From the NCBI GenBank assembly GCA_050692985.1, contig JBOGVZ010000049.1, positions 1-64,000 of the forward strand: a DNA stretch of 64,000 bases, read 5' to 3'. A model generated the notes under the pieces. That model was not told where the DNA came from and did not search any database. It saw only the letters and a list, made by a program, of their open reading frames with translations. The DNA comes from JBOGVZ01 sp050692985. Lineage in GTDB: Bacteria; Actinomycetota; UBA4738; CALAEC01. This document shows positions 34,970-43,679 of the stretch, one piece after another. Position 1 is the stretch's first letter; each line of letters opens with the position of its first letter. Made by a program: the position numbers and the translations under genes.

Positions 34970-35074
34970 AGAGAGCGACCGAGCAGGCGAGGCGCAGCGC
35001 CCCGCGGAGCGGGCTCGCGGCGAGCCCCGGTGGGTACGATCAAGGGCCCCGCGGCCGTGAAAGCCGGCCGCCCG

Positions 35075-36652
35075 TCAGTGGCGGAGGTCGAACAGGATCT
35101 CGCGGGCGGCGTTCGCCCCGGGCGCCCCGGTGATGCCTCCCCCGGGGTGGGCCCCCGACCCGGCCAGGTAGAGCCCGGGGATCCCGAACCGGTACCGGGC
35201 GTGGCCCAGCAGGGGTCGCCAGGCGAAGAACTGGTCCAGGCCGGGCTCGGCGTGGAGGATGCATCCCTCGGTCAGGCCGTACTCGTGCTCCAGGTCCGGG
35301 GGAGCCAGCACCTGCCGGGCCTCGACCAGCCCCGATACCCCGGGCGCGTAGGCCTCCAGGGTCTCCAGCGCCACATCGCCGAGCCGGTCTCGGGCCGGGC
35401 CATCCCACCCGCCCCGCCGGAGCCGGTAGGGGGCGTGGTGGACCAGGATGGAGGCCACATGCCCTCCCTCCGGCGCCAGGGTCGGATCGGTCAGGGAGGG
35501 GATGGCCATCTCCAGCCACGGCGCCTCCGAGACCCGGCCGTACTTGCGGTCGTCGGCGGCCCGCTCCAGGTGGTCGATGCTCGAACCGACGACGATCCGG
35601 CCGGTGAGCACGGCCGGGTCGGCCACGTCCCGGAACGCCGGCAGCCCCGACAGCGCCAGGTTCACCTTGCCCACCGATCCGGGCGAACGGATATGCCGGC
35701 CTCGCCACAGCAGGGTCGGGCCGGCCACCACCGGGTCCACCCACGACAGGGTGCGCTTCGGGTCGGCGGCGGACACCACCGCCCGGCCGGCGATCTCCTC
35801 GCCGGAGGCCAGGGCCACCCCCGTGGCCCGGCCGTCCCGGGAGGTCACCGCCACCACCTCCGCGCCGGAGCGGACCTCGGCCCCGGCGGCCCGGGCCGCG
35901 CGCTCCAGCGCATCCGCCACGGCCCCCGGTCCGCCTTCCGCATACCTCGGGGCCCCGGCGGCCCCCCCGCCGGCCACCGCATCCGTCATGAACACCCCAG
36001 CGCTCCCGGGGGTCCACGGCCCCATGGCGGTCAGGGCCACCCCACGAGCCGATAGGAGGGCCCGGAGCGGGTCGGTTTCGAACACGTCGCCCACCAGGTC
36101 GGCCACCGGCATCGGAAGGACCCGCAGGGTCTCCCGGCCGGCCCGGTCCCCCAGGCGGCGGAAGGCCCGGCCCAGACGGAGGCCCAGCAGGGCGTCGGCC
36201 ATCGACGGGCGATCGAGGTCGGGCGGGGTGGCCGCGGCCACGTGGGCCAGGAAGCTGGCGATCGACCGGACCCGCCGATCGAAGCCCGGGTAGGCCTCGG
36301 CGTCCTGGGGTGAGCGAGCCTTCAGCTCCTCCGCGGTGCGCTCGGGGTCGGCGTGGAGGGCGACCCCCCCGCCGTCCGGGTCGGGGGCGAAGGCCGCGAC
36401 CTTCGGGGTGAGGAGCCGCAGGCCGTGGCGCTCCAGACCAAGATCCCGGACCACGGACCGGCGGAGCCTCCCCACGTCGGCCAGCACGGCCGGAGCCCGG
36501 TAGCCGGCGGTCAGCTCGACGGTGGCCGCCACGCCGCCGACCCGGTCGGCCCGCTCCACCACCAGGACCCGTCGCCCCGCCCGGGCCAGGGAAGCGGCGC
36601 ACACCAGCCCGTTGTGCCCGGCCCCCACGACGACGGCGTCGTAGGCCGTCAC
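35075..36652 (-). CDS. PYROXD2-like FAD-dependent oxidoreductase (second of a tandem pair)
   Basis: A 525-residue flavoprotein. The N-terminal dinucleotide motif is AVVVGAGHNGLVCAASLARA, then VVERADRVGGVAATVELT. The C-terminal FAD signature is GLYLAGSGAHPGGGITGAPG. The GHNGL variant and the PGGGI.GAPG ending are those of the PYROXD2 branch of phytoene-desaturase-like proteins, whose bacterial substrates are unknown. The GTG overlaps the preceding flavoprotein stop as GTGA, so the two are co-translated. It differs from its neighbours at VLADVGRLRRSVV, where they have SYVVSL. Confidence 0.85.
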   Translation of the reverse strand: MTAYDAVVVGAGHNGLVCAASLARAGRRVLVVERADRVGGVAATVELTAGYRAPAVLADVGRLRRSVVRDLGLERHGLRLLTPKVAAFAPDPDGGGVALHADPERTAEELKARSPQDAEAYPGFDRRVRSIASFLAHVAAATPPDLDRPSMADALLGLRLGRAFRRLGDRAGRETLRVLPMPVADLVGDVFETDPLRALLSARGVALTAMGPWTPGSAGVFMTDAVAGGGAAGAPRYAEGGPGAVADALERAARAAGAEVRSGAEVVAVTSRDGRATGVALASGEEIAGRAVVSAADPKRTLSWVDPVVAGPTLLWRGRHIRSPGSVGKVNLALSGLPAFRDVADPAVLTGRIVVGSSIDHLERAADDRKYGRVSEAPWLEMAIPSLTDPTLAPEGGHVASILVHHAPYRLRRGGWDGPARDRLGDVALETLEAYAPGVSGLVEARQVLAPPDLEHEYGLTEGCILHAEPGLDQFFAWRPLLGHARYRFGIPGLYLAGSGAHPGGGITGAPGANAAREILFDLRH

Positions 36653-38256
36653 CCAGCCTTCCTTCCGCCGCGGGCCCCCTTCAGGACCTCGAACGCGGCC
36701 AGCCGCCCGGGCGCCCCCATGATCCCGCCCCCCGGATGCGTCGAGGAGCCGCACAGCCACAGGTTGCGGACCGGGGTGCGGAACCGGGCCCACCCCGGCG
36801 CCGGACGGCTCCAGAACAGCTGCTCCAGGGTCAGCTCCCCCTGGAAGATGTTGCCCTCGGTGAGGCCGAGCGTGTCCTCGATGTCCAGGGGGCTGAGGAC
36901 CTGCCGGTGGAGGATGAGGTCTCCGATGTTCGGGGCGTGCCGGGCGATGGCGGCCACGACCGCGTCCCCGAACGCCTCCCGGGTCGCGTCGTCCCACTCC
37001 CCCCCGTCGGCCAGATGGTAGGGGGCGTACTGCACGAAGCAGCTGACCACATGCTTGCCCGGCGGGGCCATGGACGGATCGACCATCGTCATGATCTCCA
37101 TGTCGATGAACGGTTCCCGGGAGAACCGTCCGTACTTCGCGTCGTCGTACGCCCGCTCCAGGTAGTCGACCTCCGCCCCGATCCCGATAGCCCCTCGGAG
37201 GTGCTCGGTGGTCTCGCCGTTCGGCAGCGAGGTGAACTCCGGGAGCCCGTCGAGGGCCAGGTTGACCTTCCCCGAGGACCCCCGGTACTTGAACCGTCGG
37301 ATGTCCTCCTCGAAGTCCTCCGGGAGCGTCCCGGGCTCCAGGAGCCCGAGGAAGGTCCGCCGGGCATCCGCGTTCGACAGGACGTGGCCGGCGTGGATCT
37401 CCTCGCCCGAGGTGAGCGCCACCCCCGTGGCCCGGTCTCCCCCGACGAGGACCCGGGCCACCTCCGCCTCGGTCCGGATCTCCGCCCCGTACGAGCGGGC
37501 CGCGGAGGCGATGGCCTCGGACACCGAGCCGGTGCCTCCGCGAGGGATCCCCCACGCCCCGAACGAGCCGTCCACCTCACCCATGTAGTGGTGGAGCATC
37601 ACGTACGCGGTCCCCGGCGAGCGGATCCCCAGGAACGTCCCGATGATCCCCCACGAGGCCATGGTGCCGATCAGGGGGTCGGTCTCGAACCACTGCTCCA
37701 GGAAGTCCACCGCGCTCATGGTCATGAGCTGCACGAAGGCCGCCCGCTGATCGGCGGGCAGGTCGCGGAAGGCCCGGACCAGGGGGCGGAGCGGCAGCCA
37801 GTTCCACGGGCTCAGCCGGGTGGGATCGGGCGGGACCACCCCCATGATCGGCTTGATGAACCGGATGATGTCGGCCATGAGCTGGCCGAACTCCTCGTAG
37901 GCCTCGGCGTCCCGCTTCGACCACGACCGGAGGTTGCGCATGGTTCGGCCGTGGTCACCGGTCATCCACAGGTACCGGTCGTCGACCGGGATGAAGCTGC
38001 CGTCCATCGGCAGGATCTCCAGCCCATGCCTGGCCAGGTCGAGCTCCCGGATGATCTCCGGGCGGAGGAGGGACACCACGTAGGACGCCACGCTGAACCG
38101 GAAACCGGGGAACACCTCCTCGGTGACGGCCGCCCCGCCCACCAGGTGCCGGCGTTCGAGGACCAGGACCCGCTGGCCCGCGCGGGCCAGGTAGGCGGCC
38201 GCCACCAGGCCGTTGTGGCCCCCGCCGATCACCACCGCGTCGTAGCTGTTCCCCAT
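36649..38256 (-). CDS. PYROXD2-like FAD-dependent oxidoreductase (first of a tandem pair)
   Basis: A 535-residue flavoprotein with AVVIGGGHNGLVAAAYLARA, VLERRHLVGGAAVTEEVFPG, SVASYVVSLLRPEII and the C-terminal LWLCGSSTHPGGGIMGAPG. It is clearly related to the products at 35075-36652 and 40886-42490. Its ATG at 38256 faces the GcvT-like gene across an intergenic region with operator sites E and F. It may oxidise the C-N bond of an imported amine, with the THF-dependent GcvT-like protein taking the released C1 unit, as dimethylglycine dehydrogenase and its folate domain do in one chain. This role is inference. Confidence 0.85.
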   Translation of the reverse strand: MGNSYDAVVIGGGHNGLVAAAYLARAGQRVLVLERRHLVGGAAVTEEVFPGFRFSVASYVVSLLRPEIIRELDLARHGLEILPMDGSFIPVDDRYLWMTGDHGRTMRNLRSWSKRDAEAYEEFGQLMADIIRFIKPIMGVVPPDPTRLSPWNWLPLRPLVRAFRDLPADQRAAFVQLMTMSAVDFLEQWFETDPLIGTMASWGIIGTFLGIRSPGTAYVMLHHYMGEVDGSFGAWGIPRGGTGSVSEAIASAARSYGAEIRTEAEVARVLVGGDRATGVALTSGEEIHAGHVLSNADARRTFLGLLEPGTLPEDFEEDIRRFKYRGSSGKVNLALDGLPEFTSLPNGETTEHLRGAIGIGAEVDYLERAYDDAKYGRFSREPFIDMEIMTMVDPSMAPPGKHVVSCFVQYAPYHLADGGEWDDATREAFGDAVVAAIARHAPNIGDLILHRQVLSPLDIEDTLGLTEGNIFQGELTLEQLFWSRPAPGWARFRTPVRNLWLCGSSTHPGGGIMGAPGRLAAFEVLKGARGGRKAG

Positions 38257-38295
38257 ATGGACCCGCTCGCCGCCGGAACCCCATCTTCCGCAGGT

Positions 38296-38311
38296 TTGAA
38301 CAGCGAGTCAA
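38296..38311 (+). promoter_or_regulatory. TetR-type operator site E
   Basis: TTGAACAGCGAGTCAA has symmetric TTGA/TCAA ends and lies 40 bases upstream of the divergent flavoprotein ATG. Confidence 0.6.
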
Positions 38312-38333
38312 GCGCGTACCGCCGCCGCTCCGA

Positions 38334-38349
38334 TTGAACGCCGCAGGTA
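38334..38349 (+). promoter_or_regulatory. Possible operator half-site F
   Basis: TTGAACGCCGCAGGTA keeps the left half exactly but not the right half. It is 22 bases from site E and on the side of the GcvT-like gene. It may be an auxiliary half-site or chance. Confidence 0.35.
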
Positions 38350-38451
38350 GAGGCGATAGGGTGGGCTCCGAGCGGCCCGCCCGGGGGCCGCGGAGGCGGT
38401 CGGTCCTGTGCGGAGGCTCAAACACGTGGACGGCGTTGCGGGGAGGCCGGC

Positions 38452-39648
38452 GTGAGCCCCGGCACCGCCTTCCACCCCCGAAGCTCGGCCCTCAACAGCA
38501 AGCTGGCCTGGGAGGACTGGCAGGGGTACCTCACCGCCTCGGTGTACGCCGACCACCACGACATCGAGTACAACGCGATCCGGGAGGCGGTGGCGGCCAT
38601 CGACGTCTCCCCCCTGTTCAAGTACCTGGTCTCCGGGCCGGACGCCACGAAGCTCATCGACCGGGTCATCACCCGGGACGCCACCCGGCTCCAGGTCGGC
38701 CAGGTCTACTACACGCCGTGGTGCGAGGAGCGCGGAAAGGTCGTGGACGACGGAACCATCACCCGGCTGGACGAGACCACCTACCGGTGGACGGCCGCGG
38801 AGCCCAACCTGCGATGGATCGAGCTGAACGCGGACGGTCTCGTGGTCCGGGTGGAGGACGTCACCGACGATCTGGCGGCGCTGGCGCTCCAGGGACCCCG
38901 GTCCCGCGAGGTCCTGGAGGCCGTGACCGGGGAGGGCTGGGCGGACGTGCGCTACTACCGCCGCCGGCCCACCACGATCCGAGGGTTCGACGTGGACGTG
39001 ACCCGCACCGGGTACACGGGCGACCTGGGCTACGAGCTGTGGGTGGACGTTGACCGGGCCGTGGACCTGTGGGACGTCCTGTTCGACGGCGGCGCCGCCT
39101 ACGGGATCCGGCCGGTGGGGAACCGAGCCATGGACGTGGCCCGGGTGGAGGCGGGCCTGATCCTCATCGACGCGGACTTCGTGGGCGTCCGCAGGGCGCT
39201 GAACGCCGAGCAGGAGTACTCGCCGTTCGAGATCGGCCTGGGGCGGCTGGTCGGCCTGAAGCGGGAGACCGCCGAGTACGTGGGCAAGCGCGCCCTCCAG
39301 GCCGAGGACGCCGGCGGCGGACCGCGTCGGCGACTGGTGGGCGTGGTCTACGACTGGGACGGCATCGAGCGGGCCTTCGCCTCCCACGGGCTGCCGGCGA
39401 CCCTCCTGCCGGAGGTGTCATCCGAGCCCGTGCCCCTGTACGCGGGGCGGCGACGGGCCGGCAAGGTGACCAGCAGGACGTGGTCGCCGATGCTCAAGCG
39501 GATGATCGCCCTGGCCTCGGTGACCGGGGAGCACGCCGAGGAGGGCACCCGGCTCCAGGTGGAGTGGACGGTGGAGGGCTACCGCCACCGGGTGTGGACC
39601 ACGGTGGTCCCCCTGCCGTTCCTCGACCTGCCCCGCAAGCGCGCCTAG
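38452..39648 (+). CDS. GcvT-family aminomethyltransferase-like protein
   Basis: A 398-residue THF-binding T-protein fold. It has AIREAVAAIDVSPLFKYLVSG at the N-terminus, GQVYYTPWCEERGKVVDDGT, LALQGPRSREVL, TRTGYTGDLGYELWV and GNRAMDVARVEAGLILIDAD (the folate-site region), and a C-terminal barrel. It is not next to gcvP/gcvH, so it is probably a demethylase component or C1-transfer subunit (like DmdA, or the C-terminal part of dimethylglycine/sarcosine dehydrogenases) rather than the glycine cleavage T protein. GGGGAGG precedes the GTG. The stop overlaps that of the acyl-CoA dehydrogenase on the other strand. Confidence 0.85.
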   Translation: MSPGTAFHPRSSALNSKLAWEDWQGYLTASVYADHHDIEYNAIREAVAAIDVSPLFKYLVSGPDATKLIDRVITRDATRLQVGQVYYTPWCEERGKVVDDGTITRLDETTYRWTAAEPNLRWIELNADGLVVRVEDVTDDLAALALQGPRSREVLEAVTGEGWADVRYYRRRPTTIRGFDVDVTRTGYTGDLGYELWVDVDRAVDLWDVLFDGGAAYGIRPVGNRAMDVARVEAGLILIDADFVGVRRALNAEQEYSPFEIGLGRLVGLKRETAEYVGKRALQAEDAGGGPRRRLVGVVYDWDGIERAFASHGLPATLLPEVSSEPVPLYAGRRRAGKVTSRTWSPMLKRMIALASVTGEHAEEGTRLQVEWTVEGYRHRVWTTVVPLPFLDLPRKRA

Positions 39649-40826
39649 GGTCGCGACGGCCAGCCGGTGAAGGCGTCGGGCCCTCGTTTCGTCAGCTCGC
39701 CCAGGAGGATCAGCCGCTGGATCTCGCTGGTCCCCTCCCAGATGCGGTCCACGCGGACCTCCCGCCACAGGCGCTCCACGGGCGTCTCGCGCATGTAGCC
39801 CCTGCCCCCGTGGATCTGCACGGCCCGGTCCAGCACCCGGCCGGCCGTCTCCGAGCACACCAGCTTGGCCACGGCCGCCAGGGCGTGGCTCTCCGCCGGC
39901 GAGGGCGAGCCGCGCCCAACCTGCCAGGCGGTCCGGTACAGGAGGGCCTTGGCCGCGGCAACCTCCGCCGCCATGTCCGCCAGGGCGAACCCCACGCCCT
40001 GGAACTCCACGATGGGCCGGCCGAACTGGACCCGCTCGCGAGCGAAGGCCAGGGAGAGCTCCACCGCGCGGGCGGAGGCGCCCACGGTCCGGGCGGCGAT
40101 CATCAGCCGCTCCTCAACGAACCACTCCTTGGTCAGGTCGTATCCGGTGCCCACCTCGCCCAGGAGCTTCCCCGGGCCCACCCGGACGTCCTCCAGGGCG
40201 AAGACGGGATGCTCGAACACGAATCGGTGCATGTACTTGGGGGTCCGCACCAGCCGCACCCCCGGGAGGTCCCTGTCCACGAAGAACACTGCCGGCCTGG
40301 CGGGATCGCCGTCGACCACCGCGTGGACGAGCAGGAAGTCGGCCACGTCGCCCGTGGTGACGTGCCACTTCTCCCCCCGCAGGACCCAGTCGTCGCCGTC
40401 CCGGGTGGCCGTGGTCCGGACCATGGTGGGGTCGGACCCGGCGTGCTCCTCGGTGATCGCGTAGGCGTCCCGCCGCTCCCCCCGGCAGGCCGGGCGGAGG
40501 TACTCGTCCTTCTGCTCATCGGTCCCCTCGCGCATGGGGATCGACGGCCGCCAGGGGACATCCCACAGCGCCCCCGTGGCTCGGCCCCACTCCTCCTCGA
40601 TCAGCGACTGCTCGAACAGGTCGTGCCCCTGGCCCCCGTCCTCGGGGCGGTGGTTCATGGCATTGAACCGCCATTCGACAACGGCGGACCGGATCTCCGC
40701 CAGGCTCTCGGGGGACAGACCGTCGTTCTCCTCGCACTCGATCTCGTAGGGGAGCAGGTGGCGCAGGGTGAACCGGCGGGCCCGCTCCTTGAGGTCCCGG
40801 TCGCTGTCGGACAGCGCGAGGTCCAC
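39645..40826 (-). CDS. Acyl-CoA dehydrogenase
   Basis: A 393-residue FAD enzyme with the usual three-domain layout. Marks are AYAITEEHAGSDPTMVRTTA (substrate/FAD loop), EKWHVTTGDVADF, FGRPIVEFQGVGFALADMA, IHGGRGYMRETPVERLWRE, and IWEGTSEIQRLI carrying the conserved Glu. It would introduce a 2,3-double bond into an acyl-CoA. GGGAAGGGAG precedes the GTG at 40826. It is divergent from the flavoprotein gene at 40886, with operator site G between, and has a close relative at 42495-43679. Confidence 0.9.
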   Translation of the reverse strand: MDLALSDSDRDLKERARRFTLRHLLPYEIECEENDGLSPESLAEIRSAVVEWRFNAMNHRPEDGGQGHDLFEQSLIEEEWGRATGALWDVPWRPSIPMREGTDEQKDEYLRPACRGERRDAYAITEEHAGSDPTMVRTTATRDGDDWVLRGEKWHVTTGDVADFLLVHAVVDGDPARPAVFFVDRDLPGVRLVRTPKYMHRFVFEHPVFALEDVRVGPGKLLGEVGTGYDLTKEWFVEERLMIAARTVGASARAVELSLAFARERVQFGRPIVEFQGVGFALADMAAEVAAAKALLYRTAWQVGRGSPSPAESHALAAVAKLVCSETAGRVLDRAVQIHGGRGYMRETPVERLWREVRVDRIWEGTSEIQRLILLGELTKRGPDAFTGWPSRP

Positions 40827-40850
40827 GGGGCTCCCTTCCCGTTTGCTGGT

Positions 40851-40866
40851 TTGAACGGCGAAACAG
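40851..40866 (+). promoter_or_regulatory. TetR-type operator site G
   Basis: TTGAACGGCGAAACAG matches the common site except at two right-half positions. It lies 20 bases before the flavoprotein ATG and 25 bases before the divergent acyl-CoA dehydrogenase GTG. Confidence 0.55.
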
Positions 40867-40885
40867 TACCCTGTCCGCACAGCCC

Positions 40886-42490
40886 ATGGGGATCCGGGAC
40901 GTCATCGTGGTCGGCGGCGGCCACAACGGCCTGGCCTGCGCGGCCTACCTGGCCCGGGCGGGGATGGACGTCCTGGTGCTCGAACGACGGGACGTCCTCG
41001 GCGGGGCCGCGGCCACCGAGGCGCCCTGGCCCGGGTACCGGGTGTCCTCGGCCGCCTACGTGGTCAGCCTGATGCCGCCGCGGATCGTGGCCGAGCTGGG
41101 GCTCCGTCGCTTCGGCTACCGCGTCTCGATCATCGAACCCGACTACTGGTGCCCGTTCCCCGACGGCTCCTCGCTGACGCTGTGGGGGGACGTGGGCCGC
41201 ACCGCGGAGGAGATCGCCAGGTACTCCAAGGCCGATGCCGATGCCTACGTGGAGTTCGACCGCTCCTTCCAGCGGCTGGGGGGCCTCCTCCGGGACCTCC
41301 TGTTCGTCGTCCCGCCGAACCTGACCCTCCGCGACCTTCCCGGATGGGCGGCGGTGGCGGGGCGGCTGCGCCGGTGGAGCGGCCGGGACGTTGCCGAGGT
41401 GGTCCGCCTGTTCACGCTCAGCGGCGCCGACTTCCTGGACGAGTGGTTCGAGGACGAGCGGGTCAAGGGGGCCCTGGCCACCCAGGCCATCATCGGGGCG
41501 TGGTGCGGTCCGATGAGCCCGGGATCGGCCTACGTGCTGATGCACCATTGGATCGGGGAAGTGGACGGCCACCCCGGCGCGTGGGGGTGGGTCCACGGGG
41601 GCATGGGAGCGGTGAGCGCGTGCCTGGCCGACGCGGCCCGGGCCGCCGGGGCCGAGGTCCGCACGGGGGCGCCGGTCGGCCACGTGGTCGTCCGGGAGGG
41701 CCGGGCCCGTGGGGTGGTGCTCGAGGACGGCACCGCCCTTCCCGCTCGCCGGGTGATCTCGAACGCCCACCCGGTGACCACCTACCTGGACCTGGTGGGC
41801 GCCGAGCACCTCCCCGCCCAGGTGGTGCGGGACGTCCGGCGATTCCGCAGCCGGTCGGGCTCGGTGAAGGTGAACCTGGGCCTGTCGGCGCTCCCCCGCC
41901 CGGCGGCGTGGGAGGGGCCCACGCCCGGCGACCCCCACACCGGGCTGTTCGCCATCTCCCCCTCGGTGGCCTACCTGGAGCGGGCCTGGGACGACGCCAA
42001 GTACGGCAGGACCTCCGAGCACCCGTACATCGAGGCCGTGTTCCCCACGGTGTTCGAGCCGGGGCTGGCCCCGGGCGGCAAACACGTGGCGGCGTGCTTC
42101 ACGCAGTTCGGGCCGTTCGAGCTGGCGGAGGGATCGTGGGACACCGAGCGGGAGGCCTACGGGCGCAAGGTCATCGGGGAGATGGCCCGGTACTGCCCTG
42201 GGTTCGAGGACGCCGTCGAGGAGATGGAGGTGCTGGCCCCCCCGGACATCGAGGAGCGCTTCGGGCTCCTGGGAGGCAACATCTTCCAGGGCGAGATGAC
42301 CCCCGACCAGATGTTCTCCCTGCGCCCCATCCCCGGCTACGCCGACTACCGCACCCCCGTGCACGGGCTGTACCTGTGTGGGTCGGGAACCCACCCCGGA
42401 GGGGGGGTCATGGCCGTGCCGGCCCGAAACTGCGCGCGGGTGGTCCGCCGGGACGCCCGGCGGGAGCGGCTGGGGCTGGGCCGGGGCTAG
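40886..42490 (+). CDS. PYROXD2-like FAD-dependent oxidoreductase
   Basis: A 534-residue flavoprotein with VIVVGGGHNGLACAAYLARA, VLERRDVLGGAAATEAPWPG, SAAYVVSLMPPRIVA, and the C-terminal LYLCGSGTHPGGGVMAVPA. It is a paralogue of the pair at 35075-38256. Four bases separate its stop from the GTG of an acyl-CoA dehydrogenase, which in turn overlaps an enoyl-CoA hydratase, so these three form one operon. That pairing suggests the flavoprotein works on a CoA-linked or CoA-destined substrate. The exact reaction is unknown. Confidence 0.85.
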   Translation: MGIRDVIVVGGGHNGLACAAYLARAGMDVLVLERRDVLGGAAATEAPWPGYRVSSAAYVVSLMPPRIVAELGLRRFGYRVSIIEPDYWCPFPDGSSLTLWGDVGRTAEEIARYSKADADAYVEFDRSFQRLGGLLRDLLFVVPPNLTLRDLPGWAAVAGRLRRWSGRDVAEVVRLFTLSGADFLDEWFEDERVKGALATQAIIGAWCGPMSPGSAYVLMHHWIGEVDGHPGAWGWVHGGMGAVSACLADAARAAGAEVRTGAPVGHVVVREGRARGVVLEDGTALPARRVISNAHPVTTYLDLVGAEHLPAQVVRDVRRFRSRSGSVKVNLGLSALPRPAAWEGPTPGDPHTGLFAISPSVAYLERAWDDAKYGRTSEHPYIEAVFPTVFEPGLAPGGKHVAACFTQFGPFELAEGSWDTEREAYGRKVIGEMARYCPGFEDAVEEMEVLAPPDIEERFGLLGGNIFQGEMTPDQMFSLRPIPGYADYRTPVHGLYLCGSGTHPGGGVMAVPARNCARVVRRDARRERLGLGRG

Positions 42491-42494
42491 GGAC

Positions 42495-43679
42495 GTGGGA
42501 TCGCCCCTGTCGGATCGGGACCGCGAGGTCCAGGCCGCCGCGCGGACCCTGGCGGACGAGATGATCCCCCACGAGGTCGAGGCCGAGATGAACCGCGGCC
42601 GCCTGCCGCCGGAGGTGGAGGAACGGCACCGCGACAGGGCCCGCGAGCTGGGGCTCCGGGCCATGAACATGCCCAGGGATCTCGGAGGCGGCGGCCTCAC
42701 CGCGCTCCAGCAGGTGCTGGTGCAGGAGCAGATCGGGCGGGTGACGAACGGCCTGGGCTGGGTGGCCACCACGCCGGCCGGGTGGCTGCCGGAGGTGGCC
42801 ACGCCCCACCAGCTCGACACCTGGGTGAGGCCGACGGTCCGCGGGGAACGCCACGAGTGCTACGCGATCACCGAGGAGCATGCCGGGTCGGACACCGGCG
42901 CCATCGAGGCCACCGCTCGCCGGGACGGCGACGGGTACGTGCTGAACGGCGTGAAGTGGCACGTGACCTCGTTCAACAAGGCCGACCACGTGTTCTTCCA
43001 GGCCAGGCTGACCGAGGGTCCCCACGCCGGCTCCCCGGCCCTGTTCATCGTGGACACCGACAGCCCCGGGGTCCGGGTGGACCGGGTCCCCGAGTACAGC
43101 CACACCTACGCCGACGAGCACCCCATCGTGGCCTTCGAGGACGTCCGGGTCCCCGCCGCCAACCTGGTGGGGGAGGAAGGCGACGGCATGCGGTTCACCT
43201 ACGCCTGGTTCCGGTACGAGCGGCTGATGATCGCCGCGAGGTGCTGCGGGGCCGCGGAGCGCCTGATCGACGAGGCCTCGGCCTTCGCCGCGGGGCGGGA
43301 AGCTTTCGGCCGGCCGCTGTCCGGCTACCAGGCCATCGCCTTCATGCTGGCCGATTCCCTGACCGAGCTGTGGGCGGCCCGGTTGATGACCCGTCGCACG
43401 GCCCGGGAGATCGACGACGGCGCCGACGTCAAGGTCCAGCACGCCCACTGCTCGATGGCCAAGCTCTACGCCTCCGAGATGGCCGGCCGGGTGGCCGACC
43501 GCGCGGTCCAGGTGTTCGGGGGGCGCGGCTACATGCGGGAGAACGTGGCCGAGCGATTCTTCCGGGAGCTGCGGGTGGACCGGATCTGGGAGGGGACCAG
43601 CGAGATCCAGCGAGCCATCATCGCCGACCAGCTGTTCAAGCGCGGGACCGGCCTGGCCGGTGGCGGGAGCGAGGGATGA
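42495..43679 (+). CDS. Acyl-CoA dehydrogenase
   Basis: A 394-residue enzyme closely resembling the one at 39645-40826. It shows CYAITEEHAGSDTGAIEATA, VKWHVTSFNKADHVFF, FGRPLSGYQAIAFMLADSL, VFGGRGYMRENVAERFFRE and IWEGTSEIQRAII. The GTG at 42495 follows the flavoprotein stop by four bases. Its own TGA overlaps the enoyl-CoA hydratase start as ATGA, so the dehydrogenase and hydratase should act in sequence on the same acyl-CoA. Confidence 0.9.
   Translation: MGSPLSDRDREVQAAARTLADEMIPHEVEAEMNRGRLPPEVEERHRDRARELGLRAMNMPRDLGGGGLTALQQVLVQEQIGRVTNGLGWVATTPAGWLPEVATPHQLDTWVRPTVRGERHECYAITEEHAGSDTGAIEATARRDGDGYVLNGVKWHVTSFNKADHVFFQARLTEGPHAGSPALFIVDTDSPGVRVDRVPEYSHTYADEHPIVAFEDVRVPAANLVGEEGDGMRFTYAWFRYERLMIAARCCGAAERLIDEASAFAAGREAFGRPLSGYQAIAFMLADSLTELWAARLMTRRTAREIDDGADVKVQHAHCSMAKLYASEMAGRVADRAVQVFGGRGYMRENVAERFFRELRVDRIWEGTSEIQRAIIADQLFKRGTGLAGGGSEG

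Noticed and set aside
34856..35030. CRISPR array or insertion-sequence ends suggested by the repeated GCGGCGAGCCCCGG
   Set aside because: There are only two copies, no spacer regularity, no transposase gene and no target duplication.
38452..39648. Glycine cleavage T protein (gcvT) proper
   Set aside because: No gcvH or gcvP lies near either GcvT-like gene and both sit with flavoproteins, so a demethylase-type role fits better and no gcvT symbol is given.
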